Shown: positions 8,852-17,075 of the stretch, piece after piece
Layout: the number at the start of each line of letters is the position of its first letter
Position numbering within the stretch: the first letter of the stretch is position 1
Assembly (NCBI GenBank): GCA_038147495.1
Contig: JAYQTT010000003.1
Location: 124,001 to 188,000 of the forward strand
Source of the DNA: MED-G116 sp038147495
GTDB lineage: Bacteria; Pseudomonadota; Alphaproteobacteria; Puniceispirillales; Puniceispirillaceae
Length of the DNA: 64,000 nt
Direction of reading: 5' to 3'
Notes under the pieces: model-generated
Told to the model about the DNA's origin: nothing
Databases searched by the model: none
What the model saw: only the letters and a program-made list of their open reading frames with translations
Made by a program: the position numbers and the translations under genes

Positions 8852-9186
8852 GCATGGCCGAAAAACCATATGATATCAGGCTGTTTCATGGAGAAGCACT
8901 GTTTCGTGCAGGCCAGCCCGCACGCCATTTCTTTTTGGTCAATTCGGGCGCAATCTTCATTCTGGATGAGGCGGGCACGTCAGCGATCAAGCAATTCCTT
9001 CCGGGAGAGTTGTTTGGCATCCCTGAAGTCATGGCCAACGGCGACTGGAAAAATACAGCCCTCGCCCAGGGTACGACAACGCTGACCAGCTTTGCCGCAT
9101 CAAACCTGTTTCGCTCGCTTGACGAAATGCCCCGTGAACAACGCGAATTTATTGAACATATTGCCCAGCTGGCCTGCCCGGCATAA
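8848..9186 (+). CDS. Stand-alone cyclic-nucleotide-binding-like protein (2)
   Basis: A 112-residue protein made almost entirely of one cyclic-nucleotide-binding-like beta-roll (LFHGEALFRAGQPARHFFLV, then FLPGELFGIPEVM). The cassette keeps Gly-Glu but lacks the usual Arg that contacts the cyclic phosphate. Translation is coupled to the preceding paralogue by an ATGA overlap; a second in-frame ATG lies two codons on. The pair may act as a heterodimeric partner of the K+ channel or as a decayed sensor. Both ideas are inference. Confidence 0.75.
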   Translation: MSMAEKPYDIRLFHGEALFRAGQPARHFFLVNSGAIFILDEAGTSAIKQFLPGELFGIPEVMANGDWKNTALAQGTTTLTSFAASNLFRSLDEMPREQREFIEHIAQLACPA

Positions 9187-9230
9187 CCGATAGAAAACAG
9201 AGTGCCAAAAATATCGGTCAGGCTGATATG

Positions 9231-9247
9231 GTGGCACGAAAAATGCA
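9231..9247 (+). promoter_or_regulatory. Sigma-54 promoter upstream of the 68-aa gene
   Basis: GTGGCACGAAAAATGCA matches the -24/-12 consensus (TGGCACG-N4-TTGCA) with the required GG-N10-GC spacing. Predicted start of transcription is near 9258, 22 bases before the GTG at 9280. Confidence 0.72.
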
Positions 9248-9279
9248 GTTTCCCCGTTAGATCACCAGAGGAGATTACG

Positions 9280-9486
9280 GTGAAACAAAACAGACCATTT
9301 GCCTATGATCATGCAAACGCGGGCGACCTATCCCGTAAGGCATCGCTCTCCGAGATTTTCGCGCACAAACAGCTTGCCGAAACCAGCAGCCCTGCGGTAC
9401 CGGCCGTTGAAATTGTGATGTTCGACAGAAATCAGAAAAAGAGCAGCAGTGATGTGTTGCCGCTCAGCCGGTTTATTGAAGAGTAA
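9280..9486 (+). CDS. Small sigma-54-controlled protein of unknown function
   Basis: A 68-residue soluble protein, Ser/Lys-rich, with no membrane span and no recognised family. GTG 9280 is chosen because AGAGGAGA precedes it and because the sigma-54 promoter at 9231-9247 would start RNA near 9258, downstream of the earlier possible start at 9202. It faces rpoN convergently. Since nearly all other sigma-54 sites in the window precede flagellar genes, a motility role is plausible but unproven. Confidence 0.65.
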   Translation: MKQNRPFAYDHANAGDLSRKASLSEIFAHKQLAETSSPAVPAVEIVMFDRNQKKSSSDVLPLSRFIEE

Positions 9487-9517
9487 TCTTCATATCCAGC
9501 GCAGATGGAAAATATCC

Positions 9518-9543
9518 CAGAGCGCGTGATCAGAGCGCGTGAT
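9518..9543. repeat. 13-bp tandem repeat, two copies
   Basis: CAGAGCGCGTGAT is present twice head-to-tail and followed by CAGG, between the 68-aa gene and the end of rpoN. No T-run follows on either strand, so it is not an obvious terminator. Confidence 0.7.
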
Positions 9544-9581
9544 CAGGATGTTCAGCGATCCAAAAAAATGCGCCGCGGGTC

Positions 9582-11075
9582 TTAGCCAGCCATATTCAAT
9601 TTGGCGCGGCGGCGGCGCTCAGAAGATGACGGAATACGGAGCATCTCGCGATATTTGGCAACGGTCCGGCGCGCCAGCTTGACACCCTTTTCGGACACCA
9701 TCGCCGCAATCGCATCATCACTCAACGGTTTGCCAGCCGGCTCAGCTTCGACAATCGATTTGATCATGTCGCGCACCGCACCTGCGGCTTTGCTGTCGCC
9801 ATCATCGCTGGACGCAATCGATACGCTGAACAGCGATTTCATCGGAAAACTGCCCTTCGGTGTGGCAAGCATTAGGCCGCTTGTCACACGGCTCACAGTA
9901 CTTTCATGCATGCCAACGGCCTCGGCAACATTCTTCAGTGACAAAGGCTTTAAGGCGCTCAACCCATGGGTCAGGAAATCGGCCTGTCGGGCGACAATCT
10001 CGCCACTGATTTTCAGCGTTGTGCTGTTGCGCTGGTCGAGCGCACGTCGCAACCAACGTGCAGATCCAAGAGCCTCGCTGGCATAGGTTTTCGCCTCTTC
10101 ATCATCGCCTTTACGCTTGGCGACATTAACCGCTGCAGCGTATTCCTCATTTATAACCAGCGATGGCAAGGTTGATCTGTTCAAATCAACCACCCAGCCA
10201 TCCGGTCCACGGCTGACAATCACATCGGGGGCACTGATACGCAATGGGGCAACCTCATAAGCCTCACCCGGCTTTGGGTTAAACTCGCGGATCTGACGCA
10301 GGCAATCGGCAATGTCTGCAATGTCACATTTGGCCTTGCGGGCAAGCACCTGCATGTCGCCACGTCCAAGAATTTCCAAATTTTCCAGAACCAGCGTCAT
10401 GACCGGGCTCAAAACCCCCTGCTCGCGCGCCTGAATATAAAGACATTCGGCAAGGTCGCGGGCAAAGACGCCTTCTGGCTCCAGCCGTTGCAGGAGATCA
10501 AGCACTGCTTCGGCCTCATCTTCACCGCACCCGCAGGTCTCAGCAATCGTGCTTACCGGGCGACCAAGCCAGCCTGTTGGCTCAATTGCATCGACAAACT
10601 CATAGGCAATGAAGCGCTGTCGGTGATCAAAAATGCTCAAATCAATCTGTCTTACAAGGAATTCAACAAGGGTTTCGGGCTGATCGGGCGTAAGGTTGGC
10701 CAGACTGTCCCAATCCGTCTCGCCGCGCCCACCCGAAGTCGTCGTGCCAAAATCGACTGGTGCCGACTCATATCTGTTTTCAACATCGACATTATGCGTT
10801 GGATCATCCGCAAGCGCGGCGCCATCACGCATGCTCTCGGCCAGGTCAGCTGATGACCCCACATCGGCGCCACCATCTGATGGTGCAGCAGTCAATTCGG
10901 CGGTATGTGGATTGGCGCCCTCTACCTCAAGAAACGGGTTTTCCAGAGCCTGTTCTTCGAGGAACTGCTGGATATCAAGGTTGGTCATCTGGAGCAGTTT
11001 GATCGCCTGCTGTAATTGCGGCGTCATCACCAGAGACTGTTTTTGCTTTACGCTTAATGATGGCATTAACTGCAT
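9582..11075 (-). CDS. rpoN: RNA polymerase sigma-54 factor
   Basis: A 497-residue RpoN. Region I is Gln/Leu-rich (about 8-50, LVMTPQLQQAIKLLQM) and senses activators; an acidic region II follows (about 50-120). The core-binding domain and helix-turn-helix occupy the middle, and the RpoN box ARRTVAKYRE (about 468-477) reads the -24 element. ATG follows GGGAGGA. Its presence beside numerous sigma-54 sites and two enhancer-binding proteins makes this window self-sufficient for sigma-54 flagellar control. A weaker sigma-54-like site at 11106-11122 suggests possible autoregulation. Common rpoN neighbours (lptB, hpf, ptsN) are absent. Confidence 0.97.
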   Translation of the reverse strand: MQLMPSLSVKQKQSLVMTPQLQQAIKLLQMTNLDIQQFLEEQALENPFLEVEGANPHTAELTAAPSDGGADVGSSADLAESMRDGAALADDPTHNVDVENRYESAPVDFGTTTSGGRGETDWDSLANLTPDQPETLVEFLVRQIDLSIFDHRQRFIAYEFVDAIEPTGWLGRPVSTIAETCGCGEDEAEAVLDLLQRLEPEGVFARDLAECLYIQAREQGVLSPVMTLVLENLEILGRGDMQVLARKAKCDIADIADCLRQIREFNPKPGEAYEVAPLRISAPDVIVSRGPDGWVVDLNRSTLPSLVINEEYAAAVNVAKRKGDDEEAKTYASEALGSARWLRRALDQRNSTTLKISGEIVARQADFLTHGLSALKPLSLKNVAEAVGMHESTVSRVTSGLMLATPKGSFPMKSLFSVSIASSDDGDSKAAGAVRDMIKSIVEAEPAGKPLSDDAIAAMVSEKGVKLARRTVAKYREMLRIPSSSERRRRAKLNMAG

Positions 11076-11105
11076 GTCATCCTCCCTTGTCTGGGAAAAC
11101 GATGC

Positions 11106-11122
11106 CGCAACATTTTTGCCTT
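11106..11122 (-). promoter_or_regulatory. Possible sigma-54 promoter upstream of rpoN
   Basis: AAGGCAAAAATGTTGCG has GG-N10-GC spacing and a TTGC -12 element but a degenerate -24 (AGGCA, no TTGGCACG). It would start RNA about 20 bases before the rpoN ATG. Moderate match only. Confidence 0.35.
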
Positions 11123-11372
11123 TGCAAAAAAGCTATTTGACGCGCGCCTGCGTCAGAATTCAGACATTTTTATTGTTATTTTTCAAATTCTTAAATTTTT
11201 CGACCTTAGCCAAAACCCAACAGTGTCAAGCAAGCGACACCTAAAATAGGCGCAAAAACACTTGATTGGACCCGCGGCGACAAAATGGTTATTCTGTATG
11301 GCACGGCTTTTGAATGGGCGTCATGCCGGGGTGTAACAACCCGGTTCAAAGCATTAATTGAGGGAAACGATC

Positions 11373-11681
11373 TTGCTGACCGTATCACGAAACAGGCCAA
11401 CACGCGGCAGCGTTTGTCACCGGTGCCAAATTATCAGAATGTTCATCCTGATTGCTGTGGCCGTGAGCATTTTTGCCATTGTCGTTGATGAGAGTGCACG
11501 TTTTCTGCAAATGGTTACGCCTGAACGGGCGGCAGCGGCGATATGGATCGGCGGCGGCGCAATGTTTCTGATCAAACTTGTCGCTTGGCGGCTTCAGATA
11601 CGAAAGGCTAACGCCGATCGCGTACCAACCGAACCGCCAATTCCTGATACGGGAAAAACCGGCCGTAAGTATTCCCGGTAA
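11373..11681 (+). CDS. Small two-helix membrane protein (uncertain)
   Basis: About 102 residues with two hydrophobic segments (MFILIAVAVSIFAIVV and AAAIWIGGGAMFLIKLVAW) joined by a short charged loop, and a Pro-rich tail. The TTG at 11373 is nine bases after GAGGG; an ATG at 11439 would still keep both spans. Its last 74 bases overlap the convergent DUF1566 gene, which lowers confidence in the 3' part. No family recognised. Confidence 0.45.
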   Translation: MLTVSRNRPTRGSVCHRCQIIRMFILIAVAVSIFAIVVDESARFLQMVTPERAAAAIWIGGGAMFLIKLVAWRLQIRKANADRVPTEPPIPDTGKTGRKYSR

Positions 11682-12108
11682 AGAAATTCACTGACCATAA
11701 ATGGCGCGGCGCGATGCCGTTTTGCTCGCCAGTCCAATAGGGTTCGGCAACCGTCTGCGGGAAGTACTCGCTGTCAATCTTGGGGCGGGGGCAAGCCTCG
11801 CAAACAAGCCCCTCAAGTTCCTCTCGGCTTGGCAGCCGCCAGTTGCCACCGAGCTGTTCATCGGCCTGTTTTATCGCTTCGATCACCTGCTCTTGGCTAA
11901 GTCGGACAACGTCACCCTCACAGGCCTCACCATTCCATCTCTGGCCAACGCTGCAGCGGAGCCATTCAACACCAAAGCGAAGATCAACGACAAGATGATC
12001 GCGTGCAATGTAATTTGCAGCATCTGCCCTGCCCGCCATCGACATCATGATCACGCCAACAGCAAGGCAGCTGATGATAAAACTCAATCTGTTCTTAAAT
12101 GACCACAT
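11608..12108 (-). CDS. Secreted DUF1566 (Lcl-type) domain protein
   Basis: A 166-residue protein with a Sec signal peptide (basic start, hydrophobic core, cleavage likely after AGRADA near residue 30). The mature part shows the DUF1566 pattern: RWNGEAC, then GGNWRLPSREELEGLV, then a YWTG segment and the ending AVRLVRDRR. The domain occurs in surface and periplasmic proteins with a C-type-lectin-like fold; here it is alone. Four Cys in the mature chain could form disulphides. Its function is unknown and it shows no link to the neighbouring flagellar genes. Confidence 0.82.
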   Translation of the reverse strand: MWSFKNRLSFIISCLAVGVIMMSMAGRADAANYIARDHLVVDLRFGVEWLRCSVGQRWNGEACEGDVVRLSQEQVIEAIKQADEQLGGNWRLPSREELEGLVCEACPRPKIDSEYFPQTVAEPYWTGEQNGIAPRHLWSVNFFTGNTYGRFFPYQELAVRLVRDRR

Positions 12109-12264
12109 CTGGAACCCCTTGCCCGATCATCATGACAGGAACAACCTTTGTTTTGCAAGATTCGCGCCATCCCTGAGGTCTGTGCTTGATCCCGCTCGAC
12201 AAAACCGTAACATCATATAAGCATTTTCTAATTAAATACCCATAGCAAGCGATACCGGGCAGGT

Positions 12265-12281
12265 TTGGTATGGATATTGCT
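12265..12281 (+). promoter_or_regulatory. Sigma-54 promoter of motAB
   Basis: TTGGTATGGATATTGCT has TTGG at -24, TTGCT at -12 and exact GG-N10-GC spacing. The predicted start near 12292 leaves a leader of about 33 bases before motA. Confidence 0.68.
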
Positions 12282-12324
12282 TAGCCGATTGCGTAATTGC
12301 CCTAACACAAAGGTGGATTTGCAA

Positions 12325-13086
12325 ATGGATTTGGCGTCACTCATAGGCTTTCTTGGAGCCGTTGGTATGATCCTGGGTGCGATGATTTCAGGTGGTGGCA
12401 TCGGCCCGTTTATCGATGTCCCCTCTATTCTCATCGTGTTTGGTGGCACATTCTTTGCTGTCATGTACACTGCCCCGTTGCCGGTTTTTCTTGGCAGTTT
12501 CGGTGTTATGGCAAAGGCGTTCCTGCCTCCGGTCAAAAAACAAGACACAATGATTGAACGGATGGTCGAGCTTGCCGGCATCGCCCGTAAAGATGGTATG
12601 ATGGCACTTGAAGGTCAGGAGGTCCCGGACAAATTCTTTGAGAAGGGTCTGCAGATGCTGGTTGATGGCGCTGACGAGGGAAAGCTTGCCGCTCAGCTTA
12701 ATCAGGAAATCAAATCAATGCGGTCCCGCCACGAGGCCAATCAGGGCGTTATCAAGGCCTGGGTCGATCTTGCTCCGGCGATGGGCATGATCGGAACATT
12801 GATCGGTCTGGTGCTTATGCTTGGCAACATGGCTGACCCGAAAGCGATTGGTCCTGCCATGGCTGTGGCCCTTTTGACAACGCTTTATGGTGCCTTTATC
12901 GCGAACATCATGTTTGCGCCAATGGTGACCAAACTTGAAGGCTATACCGCCTATGAAACGATCTATCGTGAGATGGTTGTCATGGGTTTGCGTGATATTG
13001 CCCGCGGCGAATCTCCACGCAACATTCAGGACATGATGCTGTCCAACCTGCCGCCGAAGATGCAGGAGAAGCTGGCCGCCGCCTGA
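12325..13086 (+). CDS. motA: Flagellar stator protein MotA (PomA type)
   Basis: A 253-residue stator A subunit with four membrane spans (about 4-22, 32-50, 150-172, 180-202) and a large cytoplasmic loop that contacts FliG. It starts at ATG 12325, nine bases after AAGGTGG; this gives the short N-terminus MDLASLIGFLGAVG normal for the family. The segment FIDVPSILIVFGGTFF and the short 253-residue length resemble the sodium-type PomA of Vibrio more than the 295-residue enteric MotA. With MotB it forms the ion-driven torque generator. A sigma-54 promoter precedes it, and motB follows after 40 bases. Confidence 0.93.
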   Translation: MDLASLIGFLGAVGMILGAMISGGGIGPFIDVPSILIVFGGTFFAVMYTAPLPVFLGSFGVMAKAFLPPVKKQDTMIERMVELAGIARKDGMMALEGQEVPDKFFEKGLQMLVDGADEGKLAAQLNQEIKSMRSRHEANQGVIKAWVDLAPAMGMIGTLIGLVLMLGNMADPKAIGPAMAVALLTTLYGAFIANIMFAPMVTKLEGYTAYETIYREMVVMGLRDIARGESPRNIQDMMLSNLPPKMQEKLAAA

Positions 13087-13126
13087 CCGGGCGGGGCCTG
13101 AATTCTGATCTTGAGGAGGAATCAGC

Positions 13127-14293
13127 ATGGCTGAAGCAGTTGAAGAAGAAGACGTACCGGTTGAAGAAGAGGCAGATGAGGAGTGTCCCAAATGTCCACC
13201 CGTGGGTGCGCCGGCATGGATGGCAACCTTTGCCGACATGGCAACCTTGCTTATGGCGTTCTTCGTTCTGATTTTGTCATTTGCTGAATTTAATGTACCA
13301 AAGTTCAAACAGATTTCCGGTTCGTTGAAGAACGCCTTTGGCGTTCAGCGCGTTGTTCCGATTGTTGAGCAACCCAAGGGCACGACCATTCTTTCCCTGA
13401 ATTTCAGCCCTTCACCAAATCCGTCTGTCACCACCGACATGACCCAACAGACCACAGATACGGCCAAACCGGATCTCGAGGTCAATCAGCGGGAAAAAGA
13501 TCAGGATGGCGGCCAAAACCAGGCAGCGGAAGACATTGTGAAAGCGCTTGAGGATGCAATCGCGCGCGGTGACATTGAGGTGGAAACCCTTGGCGAGAAG
13601 GTTGTGGTCAATTTCACGGCCACGGATTCCAGCCAGCAGGATTTGCCGCAATTGTTGCGTGAGACACTTGACGCCATCGAGCAAGCCAAAGAGTCGGCTG
13701 GCAAGTCGGATCAAGATGTTTTGATTGGCGGCTTGGACAAGCAGCTGTCAAAATTAATGGCTGACGCAAGCGCGGCGCTGCAGGCGCTGAGTGCATCAGA
13801 TCAGGCGACACAACAGGCTGCCGCTGAGAAGCAAGAGTCAAACGAACGTGCCGAGATCGCCGAGGATGAATTCAAAATTGCCCTGCGGCAGGAAATTGGC
13901 GAAGGTCTTGTTGCGGTCGAACGCGAGGAGGACCGTGTCGTCATCACCGTTGGCGCCGGTGGTGCCTTCCCGTCCGGTTCAGCTGAACTGACTGCGGCTG
14001 CGCGTAAAATTATGGAAGAAATTGCGGGGGTCAGCTCAGACGGCAATGGCAAGATTACCGTGTCTGGCCACACGGATGACGTGCCTTTGATCTTCGGCTC
14101 GCAGTTCCGCGACAACTGGGATCTGGCGGCCGCGCGTTCTGCCAGTGTCGTTCAGGCACTCGAGGAAACCGGCAAAGTACCCGGTGGCCGGATGGAGGCT
14201 GTCAGCTATGGTGAGTCACAGCCTATTGAGAGCAATGACACCGCCGCAGGACGCGCGCTCAACCGCCGGATTGAAATCGAAATCAATTACTAA
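13127..14293 (+). CDS. motB: Flagellar stator protein MotB (PomB type)
   Basis: A 388-residue stator B subunit. An acidic cytoplasmic start is followed by CPPVGAPAWMATFADMA, where Asp37 is the ion-binding residue, and a single membrane span. NVPKFKQISGS with FGVQ just after it resembles the PomB plug region. A long Gln/Asp-rich linker (about 100-260) leads to the OmpA-like peptidoglycan-binding domain (about 280-385, VSGHTDDVPL and AAARSASVVQALEETG). GAGGAGG precedes ATG. The gene is cotranscribed with motA. Ion specificity (Na+) is inferred from resemblance, not shown. Confidence 0.93.
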   Translation: MAEAVEEEDVPVEEEADEECPKCPPVGAPAWMATFADMATLLMAFFVLILSFAEFNVPKFKQISGSLKNAFGVQRVVPIVEQPKGTTILSLNFSPSPNPSVTTDMTQQTTDTAKPDLEVNQREKDQDGGQNQAAEDIVKALEDAIARGDIEVETLGEKVVVNFTATDSSQQDLPQLLRETLDAIEQAKESAGKSDQDVLIGGLDKQLSKLMADASAALQALSASDQATQQAAAEKQESNERAEIAEDEFKIALRQEIGEGLVAVEREEDRVVITVGAGGAFPSGSAELTAAARKIMEEIAGVSSDGNGKITVSGHTDDVPLIFGSQFRDNWDLAAARSASVVQALEETGKVPGGRMEAVSYGESQPIESNDTAAGRALNRRIEIEINY

Positions 14294-14303
14294 ACACGAC
14301 ACT

Positions 14304-14321
14304 GGGCCAGATCGCTGGCCC
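14304..14321 (+). terminator. Hairpin after motB
   Basis: GGGCCAG-ATCG-CTGGCCC, a perfect 7-bp stem with tetraloop, lies 10 bases after the motB stop. No T-run follows, so it may end transcription weakly or only stabilise the 3' end. Confidence 0.4.
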
Positions 14322-14385
14322 GGTTGCCACCAGCCGGTCTGTCAACTGAGCGACCAGCTTTCTGGTAATGCTGTACCACGCCACC

Positions 14386-14811
14386 TCATTCAATAATAAT
14401 ATTGGCACTGCCCCGCATAAAATCGGCGATGGTCAGGCCGCGTAATGGCACCCACCCTCCTGCCTGCCTGACCCGTTCAGCACCAGATGCTCCCTCGTCC
14501 AGATCATGGTGGATAAAGTTACCGCAGAGCGGTTATCCCACCCCGTTCAACGTGCCAGCACCTGTTCCTTGTCCGCAGAGTATGGGCTTCATATACGTAG
14601 GTGGCGGCAAATGCTCAGGCGGTAATGCCATCAACGCGTCACCAGCGAAAAATAGCATCCGAAAGCTGTAAGCAAGGCGGCGCAATCGGTCACTAGCCAG
14701 CCCAACAGCGTGGAGCGCCACACGACAGGCAAACAACCTCCGGACACAGCCTGATATCAGATGTTTCAAATGAGGCGGCTCTTTAGCGGCAATGTGGCCG
14801 CATGACAACAC
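14386..14811 (-). pseudogene. Possible decayed gene interrupted by an in-frame stop
   Basis: The 590-base stretch 14294-14884 has no intact gene. On the minus strand one frame stays open from 14811 to a TAA at 14533-14535 and, in the same frame, continues to TGA 14386-14388. The translation after the stop (GNFIHHDLDEGASGAERVRQ) and before it (FFAGDALMALPPEHLPPPTY) looks protein-like. No family was recognised and no ribosome site lies at the upstream end, so this is tentative: a gene remnant, or chance. Confidence 0.25.
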
Positions 14812-14884
14812 CCTGATGCGCGTGCTTATGCGTACCAGATATGATCAAATTATCGGGATCATTCCGCCTTTGGAAAACGGGTGT

Positions 14885-15706
14885 CTAGCCGTCTGCTGTC
14901 GCAGCTGCGGCGCCCGCATCAGCACCATTTTCTTTGTGAAGATGCGGCCGACGGCGACGCTTTTTCTTAGCCGGTTCATCGCTAAGCGGTGGGCCAACAA
15001 GGTTGGTTCCAAAATTTGCCTTTGGATCAAACTGGCGACAAGTGCGCTGCACATCTTCAAGGCTTGTCGCCGCCACAATCATCCACATCTGTCTTTGGCG
15101 CATCAAATTGAAGCTGCGCTGAAGAACTGTTTGTGACTGTTTGAAATACAGAGCCAAAAGAACGACAGCGATAACAAACAGCATCCAGCTGACAGTCAGT
15201 GTCGCCCCATAGATCAGTATCACCGCAAGCAATACCTCCCATAATTTGTTCTGTATCAGCCACACTGGTGACAGATACATCGCCATCTGAGACGGTTCGG
15301 TATCGATAATGACACAATTGCGATTGATATCGCGAAGCACCTCAAAGATGCGGTAATCTTCGCGCGGCGCCATCTCGGCCTCGGCAAAAATCTTGGTAGC
15401 CGCCTCGGCTTGCTCAGGCTTGGCATATTCGAGCGTACAACCAAGGGTGCCACGGGCGATTACATGAAACAGACCATTTTCGCGGACAATACTCAGCATC
15501 ACCCCGTCATCGGGGTCACACTCAAACATCAGATCGAGGAACAGTTCCACATCACCCTTGAAGGGCTTTCCCTCGACCGCGATGATGATGTCGTCTGATT
15601 GCAGGCGTAACGTGCGTGCACGACAGACAGAGCGGATGTCCTTGATGACAAAAATGCTGACATCGGCAGGAACCGCAGTTGGCGCATTTTCATAGGGACT
15701 CGACAT
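14885..15706 (-). CDS. Membrane protein with PDZ-like N-terminal segment
   Basis: A 273-residue protein of unknown family. Residues about 15-90 resemble a PDZ-like fold (CRARTLRLQSDDIIIAVEGK). Two adjacent hydrophobic segments lie near 165-205 (LWEVLLAVILIYGATLTVSW and MLFVIAVVLLALYF), followed by a cytoplasmic region and a very basic patch KKKRRRRPHLHK before an Ala-rich end. It is the last gene on this strand downstream of flhB. Its place at the tail of the flagellar run suggests, but does not prove, a motility function. Confidence 0.7.
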   Translation of the reverse strand: MSSPYENAPTAVPADVSIFVIKDIRSVCRARTLRLQSDDIIIAVEGKPFKGDVELFLDLMFECDPDDGVMLSIVRENGLFHVIARGTLGCTLEYAKPEQAEAATKIFAEAEMAPREDYRIFEVLRDINRNCVIIDTEPSQMAMYLSPVWLIQNKLWEVLLAVILIYGATLTVSWMLFVIAVVLLALYFKQSQTVLQRSFNLMRQRQMWMIVAATSLEDVQRTCRQFDPKANFGTNLVGPPLSDEPAKKKRRRRPHLHKENGADAGAAAATADG

Positions 15707-15892
15707 AACTCTTCCGCGCTATCCTCTAAATGACGTCACATCCAACAGCTCGACCCGGGCAAAATGATAACATTTCTGTTGCTTTCAGCAATGGGCCTGC
15801 TGTCATCCAAAACCTATTCTAACCTGTTCAACGCCGGGGCAAAGATTGAATGAAAACCACGCCCCGGGGAATTGCGATATCTTGGCGCGGCA

Positions 15893-16630
15893 TCAGGGAT
15901 AGCTGACCCGGTTGTCACGCTCCTTGAACATTTCCAGCATCGCTGCAGTCTGCGCTGATAATGTATTGATCTGCGACATCATGTTCTTTTGATTGGTCGC
16001 AAGGCCAGCAACAAAATCTGCATCTGAGAACTCTTCCTTCATTCCGGTGATGACAGCTTCTGTCTTCGCCTCTGTCGCCTCCATCTGGGCAATCATCTTG
16101 CGCGTCTGCGAACCAAGCTCACCGGCGATACCGGTGGTAATGGCATTGGCCAGCGTCTCGTTACTTGTGGAAATGGTGCTGGATGTTTCCTGCAACCCGG
16201 CAATCACCGCTTCATTGGTCCGGCCGATCACTTCACGAAGGTTGCCAAGCTCGCTTAACAATGCCTCATTCTGGGCGACAAGCTGGCGCTGTGTATCAAG
16301 GCCCGCGCGAAGTTGCGACAGCGAGTCATTGACCGAGTCAACATTTTCGGCAAACACCACAAGCGCCTCGCGGCTGGTTGTTGTCATTGTTGACAGATCA
16401 GCCATCGTGCGGAAATAAATCAAACCAGCAAAAATAAGGGCCGCAACCGCAGCAACCATCGAGCTGGCAAAGATTATGACAGTGTAGCGGTGAACATTTT
16501 TCACGGATGCCTCCAGCTTTTTATTGTCACGCTTGACCTTGTTGAATTCCGATGTCACGTCTGTTGCTGCATCCGCAGCATCAAGCGCGATCTTGATGCT
16601 TTCCTGCACAGCATTATATTCTGCGCTCAT
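15893..16630 (-). CDS. Coiled-coil membrane protein with possible sigma-54 promoter
   Basis: A 245-residue protein: a cytoplasmic helical N-terminus (about 1-50), one membrane span (about 52-75, TVIIFASSMVAAVAALIFAG), then a long heptad-rich coiled coil (about 85-235) rich in Thr/Ser/Asn/Gln, resembling the helical bundle of chemoreceptors but without the conserved receptor hairpin motif. The start at 16630 follows GGGAGA; the longer frame has no ribosome site. A sigma-54-like promoter lies at 16696-16712. Unknown function; possibly a flagellar or motor accessory. Confidence 0.72.
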   Translation of the reverse strand: MSAEYNAVQESIKIALDAADAATDVTSEFNKVKRDNKKLEASVKNVHRYTVIIFASSMVAAVAALIFAGLIYFRTMADLSTMTTTSREALVVFAENVDSVNDSLSQLRAGLDTQRQLVAQNEALLSELGNLREVIGRTNEAVIAGLQETSSTISTSNETLANAITTGIAGELGSQTRKMIAQMEATEAKTEAVITGMKEEFSDADFVAGLATNQKNMMSQINTLSAQTAAMLEMFKERDNRVSYP

Positions 16631-16695
16631 GCCTGTCTCCCGTTCATTCCGGATGAAGACCGACCCCGATCTTGAGGCGCCTTCGCTAGATAGTA

Positions 16696-16712
16696 AGCAC
16701 ATTTCATGCCAG
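16696..16712 (-). promoter_or_regulatory. Sigma-54-like promoter of the coiled-coil membrane protein
   Basis: CTGGCATGAAATGTGCT has GG-N10-GC spacing, a good -24 (CTGGCA) and a -12 with one mismatch (GTGC for TTGC). The predicted start near 16686 leaves a 55-base leader. Confidence 0.5.
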
Positions 16713-16841
16713 TCGTATCAAAAACCGTCTTTGATGGCAGGAATTGTCCTTTAAAACCAAATTTTCGGCACCCATAGGGGCGTGCCGCGTCATGTGTGAT
16801 GAAATGATATATGCACGCAAAGCAATTGACCCGGTTATCTG

Positions 16842-17075
16842 TCATTTTGCGGCCTTTCCGGCGCGCGCCACCATATCGGCGATCACAAACCTTGCTCCAC
16901 CTAAAATACAGGCAACCCCGGCAAGCCCCATGAGCACATATTTGACTGTGGGCTCACCTTCCTCTCGCATCAACTGTGCTTCGAGAACGAAATAAACGCC
17001 GACAGCATAAAAGCAGACACTGCTGATCATTTCACCAAGACTACGAGCTTTGCGGCGACGCAAGCGGCTTGCCAT
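16842..17075 (-). CDS. Small two-span membrane protein following flhB
   Basis: A 77-residue protein: a very basic start (MASRLRRRKARS), two membrane spans (about 17-34 and 46-66) and a basic end, so both termini are predicted cytoplasmic. It begins on the last base of flhB, implying translational coupling to the export apparatus gene. No known export component matches it. It may assist export-gate assembly, but this rests on position alone. Confidence 0.7.
   Translation of the reverse strand: MASRLRRRKARSLGEMISSVCFYAVGVYFVLEAQLMREEGEPTVKYVLMGLAGVACILGGARFVIADMVARAGKAAK

Noticed and set aside
11299..11314. Sigma-54-like TGGCACGGCTTTTGAA upstream of the small membrane protein at 11373.
   Set aside because: The -24 is perfect but the invariant GC of the -12 is GA, so it is not called a promoter.
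13412..13714. Open frames antisense to motB and other long flagellar genes (for example 12715-13308, 5215-5691, 2441-2830).
   Set aside because: Composition and lack of start signals mark them as antisense shadows of well-supported genes.
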